NCBI RefSeq assembly: GCF_000769405.2
Contig: NZ_CP053439.1
Location: 3,038,001 to 3,102,000, forward strand
Source of the DNA: Rhizobium brockwellii
Lineage (GTDB): Bacteria; Pseudomonadota; Alphaproteobacteria; Rhizobiales; Rhizobiaceae
Direction of reading: 5' to 3'
DNA length: 64,000 bases
Shown: one piece after another, positions 32,166-40,434 of the stretch
Numbering within the stretch: position 1 is the stretch's first letter
Layout: each line of letters begins with the position of its first letter
Notes under the pieces: generated by a model
The model's database searches: none
The model's input: the letters and a program-made list of their open reading frames with translations, nothing else
What the model was told of the DNA's origin: nothing
Translations under genes and position numbers: made by a program

Positions 32166-32281
32166 AGCTGATGCACATGGTGGCTTTTCCTCCCAGTTCC
32201 ACCGCATTAGCTGTTCCCCTCTGGAGGTTTTTGACCTTCACACTTATAAGGGCCCTGGTTTTCCAGTGGCCCTCTTTTTTT
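32166..32281 (+). ncRNA. abcR1: AbcR-type small RNA, copy 1
   Basis: About 116 bases from the conserved AGCTGATGCA block to the end of the T-tract. It contains CTCCC (within TTTTCCTCCCAGTTCC) and the shared core ATTAGCTGTTCCCCTCTGG, both able to pair with ribosome sites as AbcR RNAs do. It ends in the terminator AGGGCC-CTGG...CCAG-T-GGCCCT (32249-32273) with seven Ts. The position between lsrB and an ArsR-type gene is that of AbcR1/AbcR2 in Sinorhizobium. The RNA is expected to act with Hfq on transporter mRNAs. The exact 5' end and which copy equals which named paralogue are not determined. Confidence 0.85.
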
Positions 32282-32339
32282 GCCCTTACTTCCTCGATAA
32301 ATGCCGCATCGCAAAAAAATTGTGCGGCGCATAGCAGAC

Positions 32340-32348
32340 ATGCACAAA
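32340..32348 (+). promoter_or_regulatory. conserved upstream motif of AbcR copy 2
   Basis: ATGCACAAA lies 50 bases before the AGCTGATGCA block of copy 2. Both copies also share CACCATAT or CCACCATAT near the expected -10 position. Confidence 0.5.
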
Positions 32349-32389
32349 AAAGCATTGAAACCTGCTCAAGGAAGCACCATATTTACCTC

Positions 32390-32504
32390 AGCTGATGCAT
32401 CTTGTGGTTTCTCTCCCAGTACCACCGCATTAGCTGTTCCCCTCTGGAGGTTTTTGACCTTCACAATTACAAGGGCCCTGGTCTTCCGGTGGCCCTCTTT
32501 TTTT
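32390..32504 (+). ncRNA. abcR2: AbcR-type small RNA, copy 2
   Basis: Tandem paralogue of the RNA at 32166-32281, offset by 224 bases. The core from CCACCGCATTAG through the GACCTTCACA block is identical to copy 1. The 5' part differs modestly (TTTCTCTCCCAGTACC), and the terminator is AGGGCCCTGG-TCTT-CCGG-T-GGCCCT (32472-32496) followed by seven Ts. The differences in the first CTCCC-bearing loop could shift target choice between the copies. The next gene starts 115 bases downstream with its own operator. Confidence 0.85.
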
Positions 32505-32568
32505 GCCCAAAATTTGCGCACTAACCAAACACCGCAGCCTCACGCCTCCGTGATTTGCATATCGAAGC

Positions 32569-32591
32569 CTGACGATCGATATATCGGTCAG
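32569..32591. promoter_or_regulatory. candidate operator of the arsR–MFS–reductase operon
   Basis: CTGAC and GTCAG are inverted around an AT-rich centre containing CGAT-ATAT-ATCG-like symmetry. It lies 28 bases before the arsR-family ATG, the usual place for autoregulation. Confidence 0.5.
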
Positions 32592-32618
32592 ACACGATTT
32601 ATAGTTCGGCGAACGACG

Positions 32619-32912
32619 ATGGACAAAGACGAAATTATCAAGGCGCTCGCCCATCCCGCCCGGATGGACATTCTCAACTGGCTGAAAAATCCCGAGGAGC
32701 ATTTCCCCTCGCAGGAGCATCCTTTCGAAATGGGCGTCTGCGCCAGCCAGTTCGAGCGCTGCGGCCTGTCGCAGTCGACGGTCTCGGCCCATCTCGGCAC
32801 GCTGCATCGCGCCGGCCTCGTCACCACCAAACGCGTCGGCCAGTGGATCTTTTATAAGCGCAACGAAGAAACCATCGCCGCCTTCCTCAAGCAACTGACG
32901 CAGGATCTTTAG
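32619..32912 (+). CDS. ArsR family winged-helix repressor
   Basis: A 97-residue regulator from the ATG at 32619; the frame is open upstream through the small RNA genes but those codons are not coding. The helix-turn-helix is IIKALAHPARMDILNWL followed by FERCGLSQSTVSAHLGTLHRAGLVTTKRVGQWIFYKRNEE. Cysteines C43 (GVCASQ) and C50 (ERCGL) could form an electrophile or redox sensor, as in repressors of ene-reductase operons. The stop is one base before the MFS gene, so it heads a three-gene operon that it probably represses. Confidence 0.92.
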   Translation: MDKDEIIKALAHPARMDILNWLKNPEEHFPSQEHPFEMGVCASQFERCGLSQSTVSAHLGTLHRAGLVTTKRVGQWIFYKRNEETIAAFLKQLTQDL

Positions 32913-32913
32913 A

Positions 32914-34080
32914 ATGCCCCTCGCCCTCCTCGTTCTTGCCTTGAGCTCATTTGCGATAGGCACCACCGAATTCGTCATCATGGGTCTGTTGCCGGAGGTC
33001 GCCGCCGATCTCTCGGTCAGCATTCCGCAGGCCGGATGGCTGGTGACCGGCTATGCCCTGGCGGTCGCGATCGGCGCCCCTGTGATGGCGATTTCGACTG
33101 CGAAGTTGAAGCGCCGTACCGCCCTGATTGCGCTGATGGCCTTCTTCATCGCCGGCAACCTGCTGTGCGCTCTGGCGAGCGACTACTGGGTGCTGATGAT
33201 CGCCCGTGTCGTGACAGCACTCTGCCACGGCGCCTTCTTCGGTATCGGATCGGTGGTCGCCGCCGGCCTCGTCGCCGAAGACCGCAAAGCCCGCGCCGTC
33301 GCGCTGATGTTCACTGGCCTGACGCTCGCCAATGTTCTCGGCGTGCCGCTCGGCACCGCGATAGGCCAGGCATATGGCTGGCGCGCCACCTTCGGCGTCG
33401 TCACCGTCATCGGTATCTTCACCATTCTCGGCCTGATCGCCATCCTGCCCAGGGACAAGCAGCAAGAAAACGGCAGCATCCTGCGCGAGATCGCAGCACT
33501 CAGGAATGTCGGTCTGTGGCTGGCACTCTCCACCACCGTCTTCTTCGCCGCCTCTATGTTCGCCCTCTTCACCTATATCGCGCCGCTGCTGCGCGACGTC
33601 ACCGGCGTTTCGCCGGAAGGCGTCACCTGGACGCTGTTCCTGATCGGCCTCGGGCTGACCATCGGCAACCTCGTCGGCGGCAAGCTTGCCGACTGGCGGC
33701 TCGGCGCGACGCTTGCCGGCGTCTTCGCCGCAATCGCCATCACCTCGATCGCCTTCAGCTATACGAGCCGCTTCTTCATCTCGGCTGAAATCACCCTCTT
33801 CCTTTGGGCGATGGCAAGCTTTGCCGCCGTGCCGGCACTTCAGGTCGGCGTCGTCGGCTTCGGCAAAGATGCCCCGAACCTGGTTTCAACAATCAATATC
33901 GGCGCCTTCAACACCGGCAATGCGCTCGGCGCCTGGGTGGGCGGCCTGGTCATCGACGCCGGTTTCGATCTGACCCGCGTTCCGCTCGCCGCGGCCTTGA
34001 TGGCCATGATCGGCCTCGGCGCCACGGCACTCACCTATCTCTCCGCCAGGGGGCGGGCCGCCCTCGCCCCTGCCGAGTGA
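32914..34080 (+). CDS. MFS transporter (AraJ/YdhP-like drug efflux type)
   Basis: A 388-residue, twelve-helix MFS protein. The N-terminus (LVLALSSFAIGTTEFVIMGLLPEVAADLSVSIPQAGWLVTGYALAVAIGAPVM) is the well-known signature of AraJ-like putative arabinose/drug exporters (DHA1). It should expel small organic compounds with proton antiport. Lying between a repressor gene and an ene-reductase gene, it may export electrophiles or their reduced products. The start directly follows the arsR stop. Confidence 0.92.
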   Translation: MPLALLVLALSSFAIGTTEFVIMGLLPEVAADLSVSIPQAGWLVTGYALAVAIGAPVMAISTAKLKRRTALIALMAFFIAGNLLCALASDYWVLMIARVVTALCHGAFFGIGSVVAAGLVAEDRKARAVALMFTGLTLANVLGVPLGTAIGQAYGWRATFGVVTVIGIFTILGLIAILPRDKQQENGSILREIAALRNVGLWLALSTTVFFAASMFALFTYIAPLLRDVTGVSPEGVTWTLFLIGLGLTIGNLVGGKLADWRLGATLAGVFAAIAITSIAFSYTSRFFISAEITLFLWAMASFAAVPALQVGVVGFGKDAPNLVSTINIGAFNTGNALGAWVGGLVIDAGFDLTRVPLAAALMAMIGLGATALTYLSARGRAALAPAE

Positions 34081-34105
34081 TCCTCCCGCAAAAGAAAGGA
34101 CCATC

Positions 34106-35230
34106 ATGGCCAAGCTTTTCGAACCCACGAAAGTCGGCGACATATCCGTCAAGAACCGCATCGTCATGGCGCCACTCACCCGTAACCGCTCGCCGGGCGC
34201 GATCCCCAACGACCTCAACGTCGAATATTACCGCCAGCGCGCCACATCAGGCCTGATCATCACCGAAGCAACCGCGATCACCCATCAGGGCCAGGGTTAT
34301 GCTAACGTGCCTGGTCTCTACAGCAAAGAGGCTCTCGACGGCTGGAAGCGCGTGACCGACGCCGTTCACGCAGCCGGCGGCAAGATCGTCGTCCAGATGT
34401 GGCATGTCGGCCGCATCTCGCACACGACGTTGCAGCCGAACGACGGCAAGCCGGTTTCATCGACCAACCGCGTCGCCAAGGCCAAGACCTATCTGGTCAA
34501 TGCCGACGGCACCGGCAGCTTTGCTGACACTTCCGAACCACGCGCGCTCGAAACCGCCGAAATCCCCGGCATCATCGAGGATTACCGCAAGGCTGCCCGG
34601 GCGGCGATCGACGCCGGCTTCGACGGTGTCGAGATCCACGGCGCCAACGGTTACCTGCTCGACCAGTTCATCCGCGACGGCGTCAATGACCGTACGGATG
34701 CATATGGCGGTTCGATCGAAAACCGCACCCGTCTGACCTTCGAAGTCGTCGATGCCGTGGTCAAGGAAATTGGCGCCAGCCGCACGGCGATCCGCATCTC
34801 GCCGGTGACACCGTCCGGCGAAAGCTACGATTCCAATCCGCAGGCGACCTTCGCAAATGTCGTCGAAGGACTGGCGAAATACGACCTCGCCTATATCCAT
34901 GTCATCGAAGGCCAGACCGGCGGCGACCGCGACTACAAGCAGGGCGACAATCCCTCCTTCGATTACAAGGCGCTGTGCCAGACTTATGAAAAGGCCGGCG
35001 GCAAGGCCGACTGGATGGTCAACAACGGCTACGATCGCGATCTGGCGATCGACGCCGTCGAAAGCGGCCGCGCCGATCTCGTCGCCTTCGGCAAGCCTTT
35101 CATCGCCAATCCCGATCTCGTCGAGCGCCTGGAACACAACCTACCGCTCAACACGCCCGACCAGTCGACCTTCTATGGCGGCACCGGCAAGGGCTATATC
35201 GACTATCCCATTCTCGAAAAGGTTGCCTGA
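34106..35230 (+). CDS. nemA: Old Yellow Enzyme family alkene reductase (NemA-like)
   Basis: A 374-residue FMN-containing TIM-barrel enzyme that reduces activated C=C bonds and nitro groups with NAD(P)H. The substrate-binding H178 and N181 and the proton donor Y183 are in EIHGANGYLLDQF, and the FMN region is DAYGGSIENRTRL. The N-terminus has the FMN loop IVMAPLTRNRS. Expression with an ArsR-type repressor and an efflux pump resembles nem-type detoxification operons for electrophiles such as N-ethylmaleimide. A strong ribosome site AAAGGA precedes the ATG. Confidence 0.94.
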   Translation: MAKLFEPTKVGDISVKNRIVMAPLTRNRSPGAIPNDLNVEYYRQRATSGLIITEATAITHQGQGYANVPGLYSKEALDGWKRVTDAVHAAGGKIVVQMWHVGRISHTTLQPNDGKPVSSTNRVAKAKTYLVNADGTGSFADTSEPRALETAEIPGIIEDYRKAARAAIDAGFDGVEIHGANGYLLDQFIRDGVNDRTDAYGGSIENRTRLTFEVVDAVVKEIGASRTAIRISPVTPSGESYDSNPQATFANVVEGLAKYDLAYIHVIEGQTGGDRDYKQGDNPSFDYKALCQTYEKAGGKADWMVNNGYDRDLAIDAVESGRADLVAFGKPFIANPDLVERLEHNLPLNTPDQSTFYGGTGKGYIDYPILEKVA

Positions 35231-35246
35231 CCTTCACGCGAACGCG

Positions 35247-35268
35247 AATCCCGCCGAAAGGCGGGATT
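35247..35268 (+). terminator. terminator hairpin after the nemA-like gene
   Basis: AATCCCGCC-GAAA-GGCGGGATT forms a 9-bp stem with a GAAA tetraloop, 17 bases after the stop codon. The tail TTCCATCTT is only modestly T-rich. Confidence 0.65.
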
Positions 35269-35301
35269 TCCATCTTCGACGTGTTTTTGTAGGGTGCCGC
35301 C

Positions 35302-36102
35302 ATGTTTGCTCCCTATCTTAATCGCTGGTCGCTGATAGCAGACGGCGAGCCTATCATCACCCACTCCAGCCGCCTCCTGCCGGTCCTCTGGCAGGACAGG
35401 CCTGCCATGCTGAAAGTGGCGGCCGATATCGACGAACGATACGGCGCGCTTCTGATGCAATGGTGGGACGGTGACGGCGCAGCCTATGTCTATGCCCAGG
35501 AGGGCGATGCCGTGCTGCTCGAAAGGGCGACGGGAAAACGCTCGCTGCTTGCCATGGCGATGAACGGCGAGGACGATGAGGCAAGTCGCATCCTCTGCGC
35601 GACGGCGGCACGGCTGCATGCGCCGCGCAAAAAACAGCTTCCCGATCCCATCCCCCTTACTCGCTGGTTCCGCGATCTGGAGCCGGCAGCAGGCAAGCAT
35701 GGCGGCACGCTTGCCGATTGCTCGGCGATCGCCAACGCCCTCCTTGCCGATCAGCGTGATGTCACCATCCTCCACGGCGACATCCACCACGACAATATCC
35801 TCGATTTCGAGGCACGCGGCTGGCTGGCAATCGATCCGAAGCGGCTCCATGGCGAGCGCGGCTTCGATTTCGCCAATATCTTCGCCAACGAGGAACTGCC
35901 TGTCATCACCGATACCGCCCGTTTACGCCGCCAGCTCGCCATCGTCTCAGCAGAGGCGAAACTGGAGCCGAAGCGGCTGCTGCAATGGATCGCCGCCTAT
36001 TCCGGTCTTTCCGCCGCCTGGTTCCTCGGTGATCCGAATATTCAGCAGGCAGAAACGGCCCTGACGGTCGCCCGGATCGCGCTGGCCGAACTCGAGAGCT
36101 AA
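35302..36102 (+). CDS. aminoglycoside/hydroxyurea-type phosphotransferase
   Basis: A 266-residue kinase-fold protein of the APH(6)/hydroxyurea kinase group. The catalytic loop is HGDIHHDN (158-165; D160 the base, N165 metal) and the DFG-equivalent is D178 in AIDPKRLHGERGFD. The N-lobe is short (PAMLKVAADIDERYGALLMQWWDGDGA). Members phosphorylate streptomycin-like compounds or hydroxyurea; chromosomal copies often have an unknown native substrate. Its stop overlaps the convergent epimerase gene's stop by four bases. Confidence 0.88.
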   Translation: MFAPYLNRWSLIADGEPIITHSSRLLPVLWQDRPAMLKVAADIDERYGALLMQWWDGDGAAYVYAQEGDAVLLERATGKRSLLAMAMNGEDDEASRILCATAARLHAPRKKQLPDPIPLTRWFRDLEPAAGKHGGTLADCSAIANALLADQRDVTILHGDIHHDNILDFEARGWLAIDPKRLHGERGFDFANIFANEELPVITDTARLRRQLAIVSAEAKLEPKRLLQWIAAYSGLSAAWFLGDPNIQQAETALTVARIALAELES

Positions 36103-37121
36103 CCGGCGTTCTGCGACGGATGCCCGATAAGGGCGGCTGCGGCTTGACGGTGCGGTTCGGGCAGGCAGCCAAGCGCCACGAGCGAAGCCCTGACCGCCTC
36201 GTCGATCGGCGTCTGCGGTTCCCTGCCGAGTTCGGCCGTAAGCCTGGTATTCCGCATCCGCACCGGCACCTTCCAGAGATAGCGCATTTCCTTGATCTCC
36301 CGCATCACAGGAACGAAAGGAGCGGCAAGTGGCACGATCCACCAGGGGAAGTTGCCGATCTTCGCCTTACCGCCGACGACGCGCTTGATCGCTTCGGCCA
36401 TCTGCATGCCGTCCGCATCCCAGAAGCCCTCCATGTGATAGACGGCGAAAGCCGGCAGCCGGTCGGCCCGCTCGACGAGTTGGGCAATGGTTTCTGCCAT
36501 GTCTGGCAGGTAAGCCCATTGATGACCGATGCCGCGCCGTGCCGGGTTCCTGATCGTACCGACCGGCTTGCCTGGGGTCACGAGACCGGACGAAAACCAG
36601 CTATTGGCCGTCGTGCCTGGACCGAAGAAATCCCCTGCCCTGACGATGATGGCGCCGGCGCCGGACTGCGACGCGGCCTTCAGCCGCTTCTCCATTTCGA
36701 CGCGGATCGCCCCTTTCTTCGTCACCGGATTCTGCGGGCTTTCTTCCGTCGGCGCCGACAGGGCATCGGGACCAAAATTATAGACGTTGCCCGGCAGCAC
36801 GATGCGCACGCCGACGGCGCGAGCAGCGGCGATGGTATTGTCGAGCATCGGCAGCACCAGCGTTTCCCAGTCGCGATAACCGGGAGGATTGACGGCATGG
36901 ACGATCAGGCCGACGCCTTCAGCCGCCCTCAGGACGTCACCGGCATTCATCGCATCGCCCTGCACCCATTCGAAAGCCGGCTCGCTGCTCGACGCCTTGG
37001 CTGCGCCGCGGTTCAGCGCCCGGATGCGCCAGCCGCGCGCAAGCAGCTTGCGGGCAACCGCGCCGCCGATACCGCCGGTGGCGCCGAGAACGAGGGCCGT
37101 CCTATTCATTTCGCTGTTCAT
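36099..37121 (-). CDS. NAD(P)-dependent epimerase/reductase of the extended SDR type
   Basis: A 340-residue Rossmann protein. The cofactor loop is LVLGATGGIGGAVARKLLARGW, and the extended-SDR active-site Y/K region is degenerate, as in NAD(P)H-binding atypical SDRs. It has PGNVYNFGPDAL and VRAGDFFGPG, motifs of nucleoside-sugar epimerase-like proteins. The start at 37121 is favoured because AAGGAG lies nine bases upstream; ATG at 37130 directly abuts that ribosome site. It is divergent from the LysR gene at 37216, which likely regulates it. Substrate unknown. Confidence 0.88.
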   Translation of the reverse strand: MNSEMNRTALVLGATGGIGGAVARKLLARGWRIRALNRGAAKASSSEPAFEWVQGDAMNAGDVLRAAEGVGLIVHAVNPPGYRDWETLVLPMLDNTIAAARAVGVRIVLPGNVYNFGPDALSAPTEESPQNPVTKKGAIRVEMEKRLKAASQSGAGAIIVRAGDFFGPGTTANSWFSSGLVTPGKPVGTIRNPARRGIGHQWAYLPDMAETIAQLVERADRLPAFAVYHMEGFWDADGMQMAEAIKRVVGGKAKIGNFPWWIVPLAAPFVPVMREIKEMRYLWKVPVRMRNTRLTAELGREPQTPIDEAVRASLVALGCLPEPHRQAAAALIGHPSQNAG

Positions 37122-37215
37122 GACAATCATCTCCTTCGATCGGATGAGAGGATCATGCCACCAGAATGGCGTAAACGAAATTGACGAAATAAATGCATCA
37201 GCTATACATAAATAT

Positions 37216-38115
37216 ATGAATGTCGAACCGAGTTGGGATTTCTACCGCAGTTTCCTGACCGTGCTCCAGCAGGGGTCGCTTTCGGCCGCCGCCCGCGAAC
37301 TGGGGTTGACTCAACCGACCATAGGCCGCCATGTCGATGCTCTGGAACTGGCAATCGGCGCCGAACTCTTCACCCGCTCACCGAACGGGCTGCTGCCGAC
37401 CGACGCCGCATTGGCACTGAAGCCCTATGCCGAAACGCTGGCGGCAACCACCGCCGCCCTTTTGCGCACCGCATCCGGCCAGCGCGATCACGTGGCGGGA
37501 ACGGTCAGGATCAGCGCCAGCGAGGTCATCGCCGTCGAAGTGCTGCCCGGGATTCTCGGACCGCTGCAGGAGATTTATCCGGAACTTCAAATCGAGCTCT
37601 CGGCTTCCGATACGATCGAGGACCTGGTGAACCGCGCGGCCGATATCGCCGTGCGCATGGCCGAGCCACAGCAGGGTGCGCTCGTCGTGCGCCGCATCGG
37701 CGATATCCCGCTCGGCTTTCACGCCCATCGCCGCTATCTCGAACGATACGGCATTCCGCAGACCCTGGCTGACCTCGCAAACCACCGGCTCATCGGCTTC
37801 GACCGGCAGACGGCCTATGTCCGCATGGTGATGAAACGTTATGCGGTGCCTGGCATCGAGTTCGTCTTCCGCTCCGACAGCAACCTCGCCCAACTTTCGG
37901 CGATCCGTGCTGGCGTTGGCATCGGCATCTGCCAGACAGGGCTCGCGCGTGAAAATCCCGACCTTGTTCACATCCTGCCTAAAGCCTTCAGCATACCGCT
38001 CGGCACGTGGGTGGCGATGCACGAGAGCCTGAAGTCTTCGCCGCGCTGCCGCGCCACCTTTGATGTATTGGTCAGGGGGCTTCAGGACTATCACCGATAT
38101 TCGACCAGCGCATAA
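37216..38115 (+). CDS. LysR family transcriptional regulator
   Basis: A 299-residue regulator from the ATG at 37216; the frame is open further upstream but reads through the divergent promoter region. The helix-turn-helix is FLTVLQQGSLSAAARELGLTQPTIGRHVDALELAIGAELFTRSPNGLLPT, and the effector domain covers about 90-290. The 94-base gap to the divergent epimerase contains AT-rich DNA suited to a LysR operator. Effector unknown. Confidence 0.92.
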   Translation: MNVEPSWDFYRSFLTVLQQGSLSAAARELGLTQPTIGRHVDALELAIGAELFTRSPNGLLPTDAALALKPYAETLAATTAALLRTASGQRDHVAGTVRISASEVIAVEVLPGILGPLQEIYPELQIELSASDTIEDLVNRAADIAVRMAEPQQGALVVRRIGDIPLGFHAHRRYLERYGIPQTLADLANHRLIGFDRQTAYVRMVMKRYAVPGIEFVFRSDSNLAQLSAIRAGVGIGICQTGLARENPDLVHILPKAFSIPLGTWVAMHESLKSSPRCRATFDVLVRGLQDYHRYSTSA

Positions 38116-38203
38116 TCGCGAGATCAGAATCGATTTTCGGAAAGAATCATGCGCAAATTTCGAAGCGATAGAGCCTCCTTAACGCGTCGAGCACCCCAGC
38201 GGG

Positions 38204-38725
38204 ATGGAAATGATAACGCACAGCCCGGTTGAACTCGTGCCTCACGATCCGCAATGGCCGCAAGCCTTCCAGCGCATCCGCGACAGGCTGCTGGCCTTGC
38301 TGCCGCAGGCGCTCTCCATCGATCACATCGGCAGCACGTCCATACCGGGCATGACAGCCAAGCCGCTTATCGATATCGACATCGTTCTTCCCGGCCTCGG
38401 GCATATCGAGGGCGCCACACGCGTGCTCCTGGCAGAAGGCTACGAGCCACGCGGCAACCGCTATGACGACGAGGTCTGGGCGTTTCTATCGAAAGGTTCA
38501 GCGCCGGCGGAACGGGTCTATCTTTGCCCTGAAGGTAACGGCACGCATCGAAACAGGCTGGCTTTCCGGGATTATCTCATCGCGCATCCGCAAGCGGCGG
38601 CCGATTATGCCGCGCTCAAACGCAGGCTGGCAGCCGAATTCAGGATGGACGGCGACCGCTACACTGCGCATAAGCGCGAATTCGTCGATGCGATCGTCGC
38701 GTGGGCATTGACGGGCGATGCTTAG
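38204..38725 (+). CDS. GrpB family protein (UPF0157)
   Basis: A 173-residue protein of the GrpB/nucleotidyltransferase-like family. The core motifs are VPHDPQWPQAFQRIRDRL, SIDHIGSTSIPGMTAKPLIDIDIVL (with the hG-S and D-x-D of the NTP transferase fold) and the C-terminal FRDYLIAHPQAAADYAALKRRLA. In some bacteria the domain is fused to dephospho-CoA kinase or acetyltransferases. Reaction unproven. Confidence 0.9.
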   Translation: MEMITHSPVELVPHDPQWPQAFQRIRDRLLALLPQALSIDHIGSTSIPGMTAKPLIDIDIVLPGLGHIEGATRVLLAEGYEPRGNRYDDEVWAFLSKGSAPAERVYLCPEGNGTHRNRLAFRDYLIAHPQAAADYAALKRRLAAEFRMDGDRYTAHKREFVDAIVAWALTGDA

Positions 38726-38727
38726 CT

Positions 38728-39009
38728 TCAAATGCCTTGCGAGGCTTCGGCCGTACGGTCCTTCCACAGGCCGTCCACCACTTCGGTTTCCGGCCGGTCG
38801 CCGCCCTCGGCATATTCCTCATGCCATTTGCCGTTCTCGTCCTGCCAACTGATCTCGGCGGAATCGCCGCCGACCTGCTGTTCGGCCGCGACTATGCGCG
38901 CAGCTTCGAGCGCCTCGGCATGGGTCGGGAATGCCTCGGAATAGACACCTCCCAGCCTGTAGGCCCAGCCGCCGTCATGCGGCACGACTTCGTAGACCAC
39001 CTTGATCAT
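38728..39009 (-). CDS. DUF2188 family small protein
   Basis: A 93-residue protein with the DUF2188 repeat-like fold: VVYEVVPHDGGWAYRLGGVYSEAFPTHAEALEAARIVAAEQQ, a wrapping of beta strands then a helix. A second acidic half follows. The ribosome site GAGGAGACGG is strong. Function unknown. It converges tightly on the GrpB gene. Confidence 0.8.
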   Translation of the reverse strand: MIKVVYEVVPHDGGWAYRLGGVYSEAFPTHAEALEAARIVAAEQQVGGDSAEISWQDENGKWHEEYAEGGDRPETEVVDGLWKDRTAEASQGI

Positions 39010-39240
39010 GCATCCGTCTCCTCATCTTCTTGTTGCGCATTCGCACGCTTCCGGACAGGATCCGGATCATCGCGGCCGCTTGACGAGAATTCGAGGACGC
39101 CGCGATCTGCTTTCCGGCCCCGATAACGTTCAGTATTCCATTAAACGCCGAAGACTGCAAATGGCACTCCACCGGGGCTTGCTTGATACGCGAAATCAGC
39201 GACTTAGATAAAACGCATGAATCGGAATAGGAGCTGAGGC

Positions 39241-40338
39241 TTGGGGATCGCGTCACGCTTTAAAGAGGAAAAGTTTCTGGTCGCCGCACTTGCCGTTGCA
39301 GTGCTCGCCTATCTCTTGGAACACGCAGTGATCGGGATGGGGCGCGGCGTCGCGCTGATTGCCGCCGTCGCCCTGGTCGGCACCATCGTGCTCGCCTCGA
39401 TCCGTGTTGCCCATCACGCCGAACTGCTCGCCGTCAAGGTTGGCGATCCCTACGGCACGATGATCCTGACGCTCTCGGCTGTAGCCGTCGAAGTCATCAT
39501 CCTCGCCATCATGATGGGCGGGGAGAGTTCGCCGACGCTGGTGCGCGACACGATCTACTCGGCCCTGATGCTTGATATCAACGGCATTCTCGGCCTGGCC
39601 GCCCTACTCGGCGGCCTCAAGCACGGCGAACAGCCCTATAACGACAATTCCGGCAAGACCTACGGCGTGATGATCCTCACCGCCATGGGCATTTCGATGA
39701 TCGTGCCGGAATTCGTGCCCAGCGACAAATGGCACTATTATTCCGCCTTCACCATCGTCGCGATGATCGCGCTCTACGGCCTCTTCCTGCGCATGCAGGT
39801 TGGCCAGCACAGCTATTTCTTCAGCTACAGCTACCCGCGGTCCGAACGCAAGAAGGAAAGTCCGGACGAGCATGGCCCCGACGAGTCGGCGGCGATCTCG
39901 ATCGCCACCATTCTGGTCGGCGTCGTCATCATCGGCTTGCTGGCGGAATTCATGGCGGCCTTCATGACCGAAGGCCTGCGCGACAGCGGCGCCCCGATCG
40001 CCGTGACCGCCGTGGTCGTCGCGGCAATTTCGGCCGCGCCCGAGATCCTCACCGCATTAAGGGCGGCACTCAGGAACCGCATGCAGGCGACGGTCAACAT
40101 CGCCATGGGCGCCTCGCTGTCGACGGTCATCCTGACGGTGCCCGTCATGGAGGCGATCGCGCTCTATACCGGCCAGCCCTTCATCATGGCGATGACGCCG
40201 GTGCAGACGGTGATGGTGGCGATCACGCTGATTGCCGCGGCGATCAACCTCAACGACGGCGAGACCAACGCCATCGAGGGCATGACGCATTTCATCCTCT
40301 TCGCCACCTTCGTCATGCTGACGGCACTTGGGCTTTGA
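39241..40338 (+). CDS. chaA: calcium/proton antiporter, CaCA family (ChaA-like)
   Basis: A 365-residue membrane protein with about eleven helices. The two alpha-repeats typical of cation/Ca2+ exchangers are VGDPYGTMILTLSAVAVEVIILAIMM (residues about 61-86) and AVVVAAISAAPEILTALRAALRNRMQATVNIAMGASLSTVILTVPVM (about 255-300). It should extrude Ca2+, or Na+/K+, in exchange for protons. A hydrophilic charged loop (RSERKKESPDEHGPDES) lies in the middle. The start is TTG, with GGAGCTGAGG upstream. Confidence 0.92.
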   Translation: MGIASRFKEEKFLVAALAVAVLAYLLEHAVIGMGRGVALIAAVALVGTIVLASIRVAHHAELLAVKVGDPYGTMILTLSAVAVEVIILAIMMGGESSPTLVRDTIYSALMLDINGILGLAALLGGLKHGEQPYNDNSGKTYGVMILTAMGISMIVPEFVPSDKWHYYSAFTIVAMIALYGLFLRMQVGQHSYFFSYSYPRSERKKESPDEHGPDESAAISIATILVGVVIIGLLAEFMAAFMTEGLRDSGAPIAVTAVVVAAISAAPEILTALRAALRNRMQATVNIAMGASLSTVILTVPVMEAIALYTGQPFIMAMTPVQTVMVAITLIAAAINLNDGETNAIEGMTHFILFATFVMLTALGL

Positions 40339-40434
40339 AGGCTGCGTCTCTCCGACAGTAGCAGGCATCCGCGCACGTAGCGTCAACTCACAGAGCGGCC
40401 TGACAGCCCACCTTCTGGGGAGAGCTTTCGACGG

